DNA from: Deltaproteobacteria bacterium
Lineage (GTDB): Bacteria; Myxococcota_A; Polyangia; JAAYKL01
Length of the DNA stretch: 64,000 nucleotides
Reading direction: 5' to 3'
NCBI GenBank assembly: GCA_016935665.1
Contig: JAFGQN010000172.1
Span: 1-64,000 of the forward strand
Shown here: piece by piece, positions 56,174-64,000 of the stretch
Position numbering within the stretch: position 1 is the stretch's first letter
How the letters are laid out: each line of letters starts with the position of its first letter
Notes under the pieces: model-generated
Told to the model about the DNA's origin: nothing
What the model saw: only the letters and a program-made list of their open reading frames with translations
Database searches by the model: none
Program-made: the position numbers and the translations under genes

Positions 56174-58213
56174 ATGAGTTACAGGTGGTGGCTTATTTTT
56201 CTGTTGATTTTGGCCGGATGTTCGGCAAATGGCAAATCGAACAATAGCTCGCCGGCAGATACTGCAACGCAGATCGATAGTGCCGCCGATGGCGACAGTG
56301 ACAGCGATGGGGACGGCGATTCTGATGGAGATGGGGACGGCGATTCGGACAGCGACGGAGACGGAGACACCGATTCCGATGGCGATACCGATACTGCAGG
56401 CGACGGTGACTCGTATGGGGATGGGGACAGCGATGGGGACGGCGATGCCGATACAGACACAGAAGATGTGCCCGATTCAGATCTGGGGATTGGCGATTAC
56501 TGCATTGATGTGCCGAAATACGATGGTTTGGGAACCTACGAAATCCTGAATCCCGGTGCCAACCGGCACGAGGTGGCGTCCGCGCATTTTGTGGCGCGCT
56601 GGGATGACGGTGATGAGGTGCCGCTTTCGGAGGGAGAGGTCCAGCAGAGTTTGGAGGGCCTGGAAGGTGTGTGGGATTTGTTTATTGATGAAATTGGTTT
56701 TGCGCCGCCCTACCATGATGATACAAAGCGATATAAAGTAAGTATTTTTGTCAGTGACGAAGGATATGCCACCGGTGCCGGGACGGGGGAAAAGGATCCC
56801 GCCATGTGGGTTCATTACGACGTGATAAACAATCTGTCGGTGCTGGCCCATGAGTTTACCCACACGCTGCAGTTTTCCACTCGCGGAATGAGAGATTCCA
56901 ATTTTGTGGGCTGGTTTTGGGAATCCCACGCCAACTGGATGCGCTACCAGGCGTTTACCGAAGATCCCGACTGCGCCGAGATGCTGGTAAATGGCCCGCA
57001 TTTGTATTACGGCTCCACGCGAAACCGTTATTGTAACTGGCACTTTTTCGAATTCCTGAAAGACAAATACTGTTATCGCATGATTAACGATATGTGGGAC
57101 AAAGGACCCAAATTAAACGACGAGGCACATTGGACCAGTGATCCGTTTACGGTGCTGCGCGAAAATGTGGGGTGGACGCAAAGTCGACTCAACGATGAGT
57201 TTGCTGACTGGGCGCTTCACAACGCCACCTGGGACTACGACAGAGGTGATATTTTTAAAAAACGGTTTGGCAGTTACGATTCCCAAAATGGGGAAAGACG
57301 CCGCCGATTGACGCGCCTCAATATTCTTGATGAAGCTGCAAAGCGCTATGTGGTCCCGGACTATTGGGCGCCGCAGCGTTGGGGATATAATCTAATAAAG
57401 CTACATCCGGATTCAAACGCAGATACCCTCGAAATCGTTTTTCGCGGAGTTATTCAGGACGGCGCTGAGAATAAAAATTTTTCACCATACGAGGAAGCGC
57501 CCGCAGATGTTCCCGGGGCGCACTCGGATTGGCGTTGGGGCGTGGTTGCACTGGAGAACGCCAATCAGCGCCGATACAGTACACTGCAAAAAGGTGCCAA
57601 AGGCGAATTGTCATTCACGTTAAAACCTGGTGACCGGGAATTATGGATGGTGGTCATGGCCACACCTTCCGAAAATCATCCCATTGAATGGGACCAGATT
57701 TATCCCACCATTTATCGATATCCGTGGATGGTTCAAATTCACGGTGCAGTGCCCGGTGGGTTCGAGGTGGATGCACAGACACCTTCTTCAAACGGAGCAT
57801 GGCACAGCAATGGCGGCGGTTGGGTGGATGCGAGCGCATCGGTGAGCGCGAGCGCCTTTGTGGGACCTCATGCGATGGTACTGGGAGGTACGGTGAGTGA
57901 TAACGCACGAATCGAAGACCACGCAATCGTATTAAAAGGAACTGTCAGGGACAATGCTGTTATTGGCGCACTGACCATTGTAGATGGTGGTACCGTTGCC
58001 GGAAATGCAATTGTAAGGACTGTCTACAATACTGTAACCACCAAAATCAGCGGAACCGCACAGATGTTGGGAGATATGGAGCTGCTGACAGACATTTCCA
58101 GCGGCGTGTATTATGGTTTTACAGATTCCAGCGTTTTGAATGCGACACACGGTTCCAGCGAATCGAGCCCAGTGACTGAAGTGACCACTCCTGGACCATA
58201 TGCCTGGTACTAG
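56174..58213 (+). CDS. Predicted secreted lipoprotein: Svx/AvrXca-like zinc metalloprotease
   Basis: A 679-residue lipoprotein with a clean signal and lipobox (MSYRWWLIFLLILAGC). Residues about 38-100 are an Asp/Gly/Ser repeat of the calcium-binding type. The catalytic domain has the HEFTHTLQF zinc motif at 226-234 and a plausible third ligand, E250, in FWESHANW, giving a gluzincin arrangement. Its sequence around this motif resembles the Svx/AvrXca family, secreted proteins of plant pathogens that contain a DUF6055-type domain. The C-terminal 120 residues show hexapeptide-like repeats (SASAFVGPHAMVLGGTVSDN, IEDHAIVLKGTVRDNAVIGA) of a left-handed beta-helix. It follows AAAGGAG. The role (predation, biofilm or nutrient release) is unknown. 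Confidence 0.8.
   Translation: MSYRWWLIFLLILAGCSANGKSNNSSPADTATQIDSAADGDSDSDGDGDSDGDGDGDSDSDGDGDTDSDGDTDTAGDGDSYGDGDSDGDGDADTDTEDVPDSDLGIGDYCIDVPKYDGLGTYEILNPGANRHEVASAHFVARWDDGDEVPLSEGEVQQSLEGLEGVWDLFIDEIGFAPPYHDDTKRYKVSIFVSDEGYATGAGTGEKDPAMWVHYDVINNLSVLAHEFTHTLQFSTRGMRDSNFVGWFWESHANWMRYQAFTEDPDCAEMLVNGPHLYYGSTRNRYCNWHFFEFLKDKYCYRMINDMWDKGPKLNDEAHWTSDPFTVLRENVGWTQSRLNDEFADWALHNATWDYDRGDIFKKRFGSYDSQNGERRRRLTRLNILDEAAKRYVVPDYWAPQRWGYNLIKLHPDSNADTLEIVFRGVIQDGAENKNFSPYEEAPADVPGAHSDWRWGVVALENANQRRYSTLQKGAKGELSFTLKPGDRELWMVVMATPSENHPIEWDQIYPTIYRYPWMVQIHGAVPGGFEVDAQTPSSNGAWHSNGGGWVDASASVSASAFVGPHAMVLGGTVSDNARIEDHAIVLKGTVRDNAVIGALTIVDGGTVAGNAIVRTVYNTVTTKISGTAQMLGDMELLTDISSGVYYGFTDSSVLNATHGSSESSPVTEVTTPGPYAWY
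56288..56480 (+). repeat. Asp/Gly/Ser-rich repeat region in the metalloprotease gene
   Basis: The DNA encodes many degenerate copies of a DGDSDGDG-like pattern with related 6-bp units. It resembles calcium-binding repeat linkers of surface proteins. Such low-complexity tracts are prone to length variation. Confidence 0.8.
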
Positions 58214-58263
58214 ACGAAACTGATATTTTTGATGATAAAAGATGGGTGGCATTGTTGCTGACG

Positions 58264-59715
58264 TCAGCAGGGGCAATCGGACTGGGGGATTTTTATTTCA
58301 TAGACAAACCAGTCTTCGTCGACTTTATACATCAGTTTGTTTTTACCGATAAATTCAGGTACACCATCGTGGTCAATATCGATGGTTTGAATAACGTCTC
58401 TGTTGTCTATAAACGGATCTTGAAAAAAGAATGCGGGACTGCCCATGTCATAAAGGGTACCTCGCTGCATATGAAACAGACCCTGCATATATCCATAAAA
58501 TCCACCACACCCCTTTCCCGATGAAATAGACACAGCTGCGAATCTCCGATTGCCGCGAGGACTCTTAAACATCTTGCCGCAGACCATTGGTTCGTAGTCC
58601 ATCCAGATGCCAGATAAGCCAAATGATTCATAGAGCGCTTGCAGTTTTTTGGATTCCCGGCGTTTGCGAAAACGGCGCATGATGTTTTTAATGTACGATT
58701 TGTCCAGATTTCGAGCTTTGTAAATTTCAGGAACTCTGGGGCGAACCGGATGCGCCCACAACGCCCCCCTTTTTGTTTCCTTAAGGATGCCAACAAGGTA
58801 CACAGACCCCGCATCAGACGCCAGTTCCCAAAGCAGCTCGCCCATCTCCACTTCTGAAAGACCCTGTTTTTTCCAGTAATTTTCAATGGCGCCATGCACT
58901 GCGTATTTGGCAATGGCACGTGTATCTGTGATGCCCATGACCGACGTGGTGCCATTCTGGTAGCCCACTACAAATTTTCGTTTTAGCAACTGACGAAATT
59001 TTCGGGGAACCACGTTGCGACGAGCCCGTTTCAGTGCGGTGGTGTCGTTGACAAACAGTGCGCCATCTTTGTTCATCTCAGTGGTGGAAAAGACAACATA
59101 TCGATTGTCCAGCACGAAGAAGAATTCATCCAGCAATTTGTGGTCTGGCCGTTTGAATCCGGTATCCATTACCGCGTCGGGTTCTAAAATTCGTTCGCGG
59201 GCAATTTTAAGCCTGCCGTCCTCTGCTACAATTAACAACTGCTTTTGCGACTCAACAGTTTCTTCGCCTGCAACCATTTTTTCGCGGATAGACACATCGG
59301 CGCCACCGGGAATCAGTTCGATGATCGTTTTGGAAATGGCCACATCCCGCAATCGCCCGAAACGCTTTTCCTCTTTACCAAGCCATTGTTCCCGAACAAA
59401 ACGCACTGGAACGGGACCGCGCATATCGACGCCGTCAAATCGCGTGGCATACAGTGCCGAATACGCTTCAAAGTTCTGGTTATTGCGAGCGTTTACCCAT
59501 TCGCGCAGAAGCTCGTGAACTGACAAATCGGTGAATTCCGGCAGCGGTGAATCTTCGACAGAAGTGGTTTTGACGCGTTTTTGAACTGGTGACGGTGTCG
59601 CCTCTTTCATTGGCGCGTCGGCCGTTTCCTCGCCGCAGGCAGCAAAGACCACCATGGACAGCCAAATAATGGCAATGGTGGGGGAAACAACTTCCGTTCG
59701 AAAAAACTGATACAT
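58264..59715 (-). CDS. Predicted lipoprotein with an NTF2/SnoaL-like domain, 483 residues
   Basis: Starting at ATG 59715 (MYQFFRTEVVSPTIAIIWLS), with AAAGGGT upstream, a signal ends at a lipobox in VVFAACG. A Ser/Thr/Pro linker leads to an NTF2/SnoaL-like fold near residue 65 (VHELLREWVNARNNQNFEAY, SALYATRFDGVDMRG). The remaining 250 residues form a separate beta-rich domain of unknown type ending IDIDHDGVPEFIGKNKLMYK, which could be a VCBS- or FG-GAP-like element, then a Cys-containing tail. No catalytic residue pattern is evident. It is convergent with the metalloprotease gene. Confidence 0.7.
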   Translation of the reverse strand: MYQFFRTEVVSPTIAIIWLSMVVFAACGEETADAPMKEATPSPVQKRVKTTSVEDSPLPEFTDLSVHELLREWVNARNNQNFEAYSALYATRFDGVDMRGPVPVRFVREQWLGKEEKRFGRLRDVAISKTIIELIPGGADVSIREKMVAGEETVESQKQLLIVAEDGRLKIARERILEPDAVMDTGFKRPDHKLLDEFFFVLDNRYVVFSTTEMNKDGALFVNDTTALKRARRNVVPRKFRQLLKRKFVVGYQNGTTSVMGITDTRAIAKYAVHGAIENYWKKQGLSEVEMGELLWELASDAGSVYLVGILKETKRGALWAHPVRPRVPEIYKARNLDKSYIKNIMRRFRKRRESKKLQALYESFGLSGIWMDYEPMVCGKMFKSPRGNRRFAAVSISSGKGCGGFYGYMQGLFHMQRGTLYDMGSPAFFFQDPFIDNRDVIQTIDIDHDGVPEFIGKNKLMYKVDEDWFVYEIKIPQSDCPC

Positions 59716-59730
59716 GGCACCCTTTCGCAT

Positions 59731-60073
59731 TCTTAAAAACTATCAACTCAGCCATCAACCGCTCTATATATCAAGTGGAGAAATATGGTCAACCAGGGGT
59801 GTCCATGCTTTTCATATTGATACATGTGCGCAAATTAGAGTTTATGCGATATTGATTTTTCGATTTAAGCGCCTTTTTTGGTTTTTTGTCTGTTGAATCC
59901 ATTTGCATAACGATGATTCCAAGACTGGTTCATGAAAGCTAACTGCTTAAAATCATGTGCTTAATCCGTTTGGAACGCTCTTCTTGAATCTCAAATACAT
60001 ACATTGTGTTCAAATGTAGACAAAAATGAAACTGAGTGTTATCATGGATTTACACACTCAATAAGAGGTCCTA
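59731..60073 (+). other. Intergenic region with promoter, 343 bp
   Basis: Divergent region between the lipoprotein gene and the AMIN-like membrane protein gene. It is A/T-rich with no coding frame of note; one good sigma-70 promoter reads towards the plus-strand gene. Confidence 0.5.
60017..60045 (+). promoter_or_regulatory. Candidate sigma-70 promoter of the AMIN-like gene
   Basis: TAGACA (60017-60022), 17 bases, TATCAT (60040-60045): five of six matches in each hexamer. A start near 60052 gives a leader of about 22 bp containing AGAGG before the ATG at 60074. Confidence 0.55.
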
Positions 60074-61054
60074 ATGAAAAACGCAAAAAAACGAAAACAG
60101 TCGAACAGAAGTCGGCGGAATCGGCGGGTGCGGGAACGAATCCAGATTGGAGGAATACTCCAAAAGAATTTGGGCATCACCCCTGCCAAATTGGCAGGGC
60201 AATATGATCGTGTACGCGAAAAGCTATTTGGTATTGCCGGCTGGATTTATTTGCGGGTGATATATAAAATCCTTTGGCCCAGATTGGAAAAGTCTCTCAT
60301 CCGATTCGGAAAATGGAATCGTAAGTCCATGTGGCCCCGGTTTTTGCGGGATATGACGCGTCTTGGACGAAACAGTCGTCGCATGGTTCGCGAGGAAAAT
60401 CGCGTTGCACTGGCACAAATACTGTCTCGTGTCACTGACCGCAAAACGCCAATGGACGCTCACTGCTGTTTGTCTTGGCGAAAGTTGCGCGTGATACTGT
60501 CTTTTTTTAATCCCCAAACCGTTTATGTGGCGTCGCCTTCGCGATTCAAAGCACGGTTTCGAGGCATTACTTTTTGTTTTGCGTTGTGGGGCACTGCAAT
60601 GGTGGCGCTGCTGGCAGTGATTCTGTGGCAATTGATGTCCCACCCCAGTGACGACGTGCAAACAAGCCGGATTATCGCGGAGATGAACGGCGACGCTATC
60701 GGCGAGACGAAAAATGCAGATGGCGGCGACGCGTTGGGGGATTCGAAAAGGGAGGGTCCAAACGCCATAGATGCCGATTTTTACAATCCGTTTTTTATTT
60801 TCACTCAGGCAGAGGCCAAACACGTCGAGGCGTATCCCCTGGCGGATCCCCCGGGACTGGTAGTGGATTTACACGGTATCTCAGAGCCCCCACAAAGTCC
60901 GGCGCAAATGGTGGGAGATGACGTTCGCGTTCTTAAAGTACGACGGTTAAAAACATCGAAGGGGCTCAGATACATTATTCGACTATCTCAATCCATTAAA
61001 CGCATCAAAAGCCAATCCAACGGCAATGTGGTGACTGTCAGCCCGCTTTCCTGA
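60074..61054 (+). CDS. Membrane protein with basic N-terminus and AMIN-like C-terminal domain
   Basis: A 326-residue protein. The first 150 residues are very basic and helical (RKQSNRSRRNRRVRERIQIG), followed by a transmembrane helix near 165-190 (ITFCFALWGTAMVALLAVIL), an acidic linker, and a C-terminal periplasmic region that resembles an AMIN domain (LVVDLHGISEPPQ, DVRVLKVRRLKTSKGLRYII, SNGNVVTVSP). AMIN domains target proteins to the cell wall and septum. The basic cytoplasmic tail could bind nucleic acid or phospholipid. The architecture is unusual and no specific family is recognised. It overlaps 17 bp with the convergent epimerase gene. Confidence 0.75.
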   Translation: MKNAKKRKQSNRSRRNRRVRERIQIGGILQKNLGITPAKLAGQYDRVREKLFGIAGWIYLRVIYKILWPRLEKSLIRFGKWNRKSMWPRFLRDMTRLGRNSRRMVREENRVALAQILSRVTDRKTPMDAHCCLSWRKLRVILSFFNPQTVYVASPSRFKARFRGITFCFALWGTAMVALLAVILWQLMSHPSDDVQTSRIIAEMNGDAIGETKNADGGDALGDSKREGPNAIDADFYNPFFIFTQAEAKHVEAYPLADPPGLVVDLHGISEPPQSPAQMVGDDVRVLKVRRLKTSKGLRYIIRLSQSIKRIKSQSNGNVVTVSPLS

Positions 61055-62024
61055 ACGACGCAATAATCGTGTCGAGAATGTCATTTTCGCGCTGATGAAT
61101 AGTTTTTCTGGCGGGGTTTTTGTTGAACCAGTCCACGGTGCGGCGGACGCCCTCGCGAAAGGGAATGGTGGCCACAAAACCTGGAACGAACGCTTTGATT
61201 TTGCTGTTGTCGAAAATGGCGCTGTGACTTTTGTCTCCCAGCAGTGTACCTTCCAACTCGGGATAGATCGATACAATGAAATCGCTTGGAACGTGGACAA
61301 TTTTCGCCTCGCAATGAAGAGCATCTGCAATGGTGGAGTAAATCTGGTTCCAGGTGAGCAGCTCATCCGATGTAATGTGAAAACTGTGTCCGGTGGCCGT
61401 CGAATTACCCATCAGTGGGATAAACCCTTTGGCAAAATCGTCCGCATGGGTGACTGTCCATAAAGACGATCCGTCGCCGTGAACGACAATTTCCTGGCCG
61501 TCGCAAATTCGCTGTGCAAGGGTAAAACACCCCCAGCCTCCCAGCGCAATGGGAAACAATGTGTTGTACGTGAGGGAGGGCCGCACAATAACAACGGGAA
61601 AACCGGATTCTCGATACGCCTGCATCAGCATTTCCTCACAGGCGATTTTATTTCGCGAATATTCCCAGTGCGGATTGCGCAGCGGGGTTGACTCTGTCAC
61701 AAAGGGGGATGTGGGTGGCTTTTGATAAGCGGATGCGGAACTGATAAAAATGTATTGCCCGGTGCGTCCCGCAAACAGTCGCATATCCCGGGCCACATCG
61801 CTTTGTGTAAACGCAATCCAGTTGACCACACAATCGAACGTCTTATCGCAGAGCGCATCTGCCACGGCCAGTTCATTGGTGATGTCGCAGGAAAGTGTTC
61901 TGGCACCGGGAATGGATGGACGCTGACCGCGATTGAGCAGGGTCAGGTCAATGCCCTTTGCGATGGCCATTTGGCTCACCGCAGAGCTGATGTTGCCTGT
62001 TCCACCGATAAACAGAATTTTCAT
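61038..62024 (-). CDS. NAD-dependent epimerase/dehydratase (extended SDR)
   Basis: A 328-residue short-chain dehydrogenase-type protein. The Rossmann motif is GGTGNISSA near residue 7; SSASAYQKPP follows and the catalytic Tyr-x3-Lys is YSRNK (in HWEYSRNKIACEEML). The family acts on nucleotide sugars or related substrates, and the substrate is not predictable here. AGGAGG lies nine bases before the ATG. It follows the M23 peptidase gene by 20 bp on the same strand and so may be read with it; no sugar-biosynthesis operon is present. Confidence 0.88.
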   Translation of the reverse strand: MKILFIGGTGNISSAVSQMAIAKGIDLTLLNRGQRPSIPGARTLSCDITNELAVADALCDKTFDCVVNWIAFTQSDVARDMRLFAGRTGQYIFISSASAYQKPPTSPFVTESTPLRNPHWEYSRNKIACEEMLMQAYRESGFPVVIVRPSLTYNTLFPIALGGWGCFTLAQRICDGQEIVVHGDGSSLWTVTHADDFAKGFIPLMGNSTATGHSFHITSDELLTWNQIYSTIADALHCEAKIVHVPSDFIVSIYPELEGTLLGDKSHSAIFDNSKIKAFVPGFVATIPFREGVRRTVDWFNKNPARKTIHQRENDILDTIIASFRKAG

Positions 62025-62044
62025 GATGTTGTTCCTCCTGCGGA

Positions 62045-63574
62045 TTACAAATCGTCGTGCCCCATGGGATAATCATTGTCTGGAACCTGTTCGATTTCGC
62101 CCTTTGGGGGTTCGATGGCTGTACGTTTCAGCACAGCGCGTCTATCACTGATCACCTGCTCCAGTTCGTTTTTATGTGCCGCGGCCACCTTGCGGCCGGG
62201 AATGATTTTGTATTTCAGCGGGTCGATGAATTTGCCGTTCAGTTTCACCCCCCAGTGCAGATGCGGGCCCGTAGACCGTCCGGTGGTTCCCACGTAGCCA
62301 ATGACCTGCCTGCGCCGCACTTTAACGCCTTCTCGAATACCTTTTTCGATGTGATGCAGGTGCGCATAATACGAGCTCAACCCATCATCGTGCTGAATAC
62401 CTACCAGATTTCCATTGGCGCCTTTATTTCCGGCGATAGTGATGGTTCCATCTGCACATGACCAGACGGGCGTGCCGGTGGATGCGGAAAAATCAACCCC
62501 GTTATGCAATTTGCGGCGTTTGAGAACGGGATGGATGCGCCACCCGAACGGGGAACTCACGCGAGAATAATACAGGGGAAGCGTCAACGCCGAGCGCGGC
62601 GTGGAGACCAGATTGTCGTCGTAGTACGAGGGTGTCTGCCGTCCTTCCTGAAAGCGATACAGGCGACGCTGGCCCGCTTTGACGCCATTGTATTCCAGCG
62701 CCAGCACTGGGCCATACCCAAGGTATTCTCCGTCGAGACTTTCTTCTTCCACCATGACCTTAAACGTATCGCCGGGGCGCTGTTCCTTCAAAAAATTTAC
62801 CTGAGTCGACAGAATATCGGCCACTTTGCCCGCCAGTGCCGCTCTCGCCCCCAAATCCTTCAGCGTGCCAAACAGAGAAGAGGTGATGGTCCCTGCAAAC
62901 GTTTTCATTGTTTTATCTGTGATGACATTCAGTTTGCGGCCCTTGAACGCATCGCCGTTTCTGTTTACGACAAAAATATCTGTTTTGGATGCTTCGTATT
63001 TGAACTGATCGGGCCGACCGCTGGCAATGTCAAACTGCACTTCCAACATATGGCCCGGTCGCGCCCTGCGAAAGTCAAATATCCCGTCCAACGCGTTGAT
63101 TATCAATTGTGCATCGGCCGCGCTGGCTCCCAAATCCGTTAGGGCAGTCACCACCGCCTGACCCGATTTCAGTGCCACACGGTGAAATTCTTCATCTCCG
63201 GAAGCGACCACCGGAGGTTGTGGCGGAGCGGAATCGTCGGGAGCCTCCCTGGAGGCGTCTGCAACGATTTCTTCACTTTCAAGTGCGAGGTTTTCGCTGT
63301 CGGTCGCGACCTGTCCCAGCCATGTAGACGTTTTGGGCGATTCCGATGACGCCAGCGTTTTGGGCTTTGGCTTGTCGGAGGCCACAAACATGCCCAGCAT
63401 TATGCCAAACAATCCTGCCAGCGCGATACCCGAAATGAACAGCGCATTTTTGTGTTTGTCTTTCAGCCCTGGTCTTTTTGGCGGGGAGGGCACCCCAGGC
63501 GCGATTGCTTCTGTCTCAGTCGGGTTCACGTCAAGGTCCACTTGTTCCGGCATGGGTGTTGATTCGTCGTTCAT
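62045..63574 (-). CDS. M23-family murein endopeptidase, membrane-anchored (MepM-like)
   Basis: ATG 63574 overlaps the ruvC stop codon (ATGA), so the two genes are translationally coupled; the product is 509 residues. A transmembrane helix lies near 46-66 (ALFISGIALAGLFGIMLGMF), then a linker, an OapA-like middle region (VALKSGQAVVTALTDLGASA), and the LytM/M23 domain with the zinc and catalytic residues HNGVDFSASTGTPVWS and HLHWGV. Other hallmarks are SPFGWRIHPVLKRRKLHNGV and GYVGTTGRSTGPH. It would cleave peptide cross-links in peptidoglycan during growth, as MepM does. The C-terminal tail is short and charged. Confidence 0.9.
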   Translation of the reverse strand: MNDESTPMPEQVDLDVNPTETEAIAPGVPSPPKRPGLKDKHKNALFISGIALAGLFGIMLGMFVASDKPKPKTLASSESPKTSTWLGQVATDSENLALESEEIVADASREAPDDSAPPQPPVVASGDEEFHRVALKSGQAVVTALTDLGASAADAQLIINALDGIFDFRRARPGHMLEVQFDIASGRPDQFKYEASKTDIFVVNRNGDAFKGRKLNVITDKTMKTFAGTITSSLFGTLKDLGARAALAGKVADILSTQVNFLKEQRPGDTFKVMVEEESLDGEYLGYGPVLALEYNGVKAGQRRLYRFQEGRQTPSYYDDNLVSTPRSALTLPLYYSRVSSPFGWRIHPVLKRRKLHNGVDFSASTGTPVWSCADGTITIAGNKGANGNLVGIQHDDGLSSYYAHLHHIEKGIREGVKVRRRQVIGYVGTTGRSTGPHLHWGVKLNGKFIDPLKYKIIPGRKVAAAHKNELEQVISDRRAVLKRTAIEPPKGEIEQVPDNDYPMGHDDL

Positions 63575-64000
63575 TTTCCTCGCGCCCCAATGGCTGACGC
63601 ATTTGCATGACAAATGGCAATTGCCAGCGCGTCGGCTTCGTCTTCCTGCAGTGGTGATTTCGCACGTAAAATTGCGCCCACCACGCGCTGAATCTGAGTT
63701 TTTTCGGCCCGTCCCCCACCTATGATAGATCGCTTTACCATAGCTGGCGGATAAGATGCAATGGATAGGGCGTGGCGTTGCATGCACAACAGAATTACTC
63801 CGCGCGCATGCCCCAGTTTAAGCGCCGAACTGGCGTTTTTGGAAAAAAAGAGCGATTCCACTGCACCCTGGGTGGGCCCGTTGGTCACGATAATTTCATT
63901 GAGTTTGTCAAAAAGCTCAGGCAATCGCTCTTCGTACGGCAATTTCGTATTCAGCAGGATGACGCCGGAATCCAGTCGCGTCAACCGACTGCCGTCTTTT
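63571..64000 (-). CDS. ruvC: RuvC, Holliday junction resolvase (5' end cut by window edge)
   Basis: About 143 residues in frame to base 64000, lacking the N-terminal segment with the first catalytic Asp. The internal Glu is in GAVESLFFSKNASSALKLGH. The C-terminal QEDEADALAIAICHANAS has the last acidic residues of the RuvC active site. The KSIIGGGRAEKTQI-like pattern fits (here KRSIIGGGRAEKTQIQRVVG). RuvC resolves four-way junctions with RuvAB; ruvA and ruvB would lie beyond the edge, if present. It ends in an ATGA overlap with the M23 gene. Confidence 0.93.
   Translation of the reverse strand, partial: KDGSRLTRLDSGVILLNTKLPYEERLPELFDKLNEIIVTNGPTQGAVESLFFSKNASSALKLGHARGVILLCMQRHALSIASYPPAMVKRSIIGGGRAEKTQIQRVVGAILRAKSPLQEDEADALAIAICHANASAIGARGK

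Noticed and set aside
56285-56480. Asp/Gly repeat region as a CRISPR-like or tandem-repeat locus
   Set aside because: The repeats are short, degenerate, in frame and coding; there are no spacers.

Overview
This 64 kb window looks like a chromosomal segment of a Gram-negative bacterium from the former Deltaproteobacteria, most likely Myxococcota or a related lineage. The base composition is intermediate (roughly half G+C, estimated by eye). The placement rests on family content: Hanks-type Ser/Thr kinases with a C-terminal AgmX/PglI-type tail, several ECF sigma factors, FecR-TPR proteins, a very large TPR protein, Cys-rich lipoproteins, an Asp/Gly-rich lipoprotein and a lysine/alanine-rich histone-like protein. 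No tRNA, rRNA, CRISPR array, insertion sequence or prophage was seen. UvrC is cut by the left edge and RuvC by the right edge.

Layout. 1-2.2 kb: uvrC and an HU/IHF protein (minus). 2.5-16.6 kb: a plus-strand signalling and scaffold group, comprising a membrane HEAT-repeat protein, a tail-anchored protein with repeated TMxGxP motifs, a PP2C phosphatase, an AarF/UbiB-family kinase and a 2583-residue TPR protein. 16.6-18.8 kb: unknown proteins and a lipoprotein. 19.0-29.5 kb: a cell-surface signalling locus of ECF sigma factor, FecR-TPR protein, two predicted outer-membrane barrel proteins (one with carboxypeptidase-regulatory domains), a second FecR protein and two Ser/Thr kinases, closed by a divergent second ECF sigma factor. 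29.6-36 kb: PRC-barrel protein, a frameshifted flavin-oxidase-like protein, MutY, a small lipoprotein, PurU, an aminotransferase and a DUF3783 protein.

36-46.5 kb: a PAS-PAS-AAA+ sigma-54 activator divergent from a radical SAM gene that carries a well-spaced -24/-12 promoter and upstream palindromes; a coupled sugar-kinase/phosphatase pair; a broken GIN-domain gene; rsmG; gyrB; and the histone-like gene, which ends on an A10 tract with an open -1 frame behind it. 46.5-52 kb: two Cys-rich lipoproteins in an operon and a small duplicated-motif protein. 52.1-53 kb: a decayed GH8 endoglucanase. 53-64 kb: queF, an orphan MutS-type ATPase, a 2Fe-2S ferredoxin, an Svx-like zinc metalloprotease lipoprotein, an unknown lipoprotein, an AMIN-like membrane protein, an epimerase, and an M23 endopeptidase translationally coupled to ruvC.

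How the genes fit together: housekeeping DNA repair and topology genes (uvrC, mutY, gyrB, ruvC, HU) are interspersed with two signalling regions. The PP2C/TMxGxP group and the ECF/FecR/kinase locus could form one phospho-signalling network, but that link is inferred. At least two genes are decayed (GH8 and GIN) and one has an apparent C-terminal frameshift, so either there is recent gene loss or the assembly has homopolymer errors.
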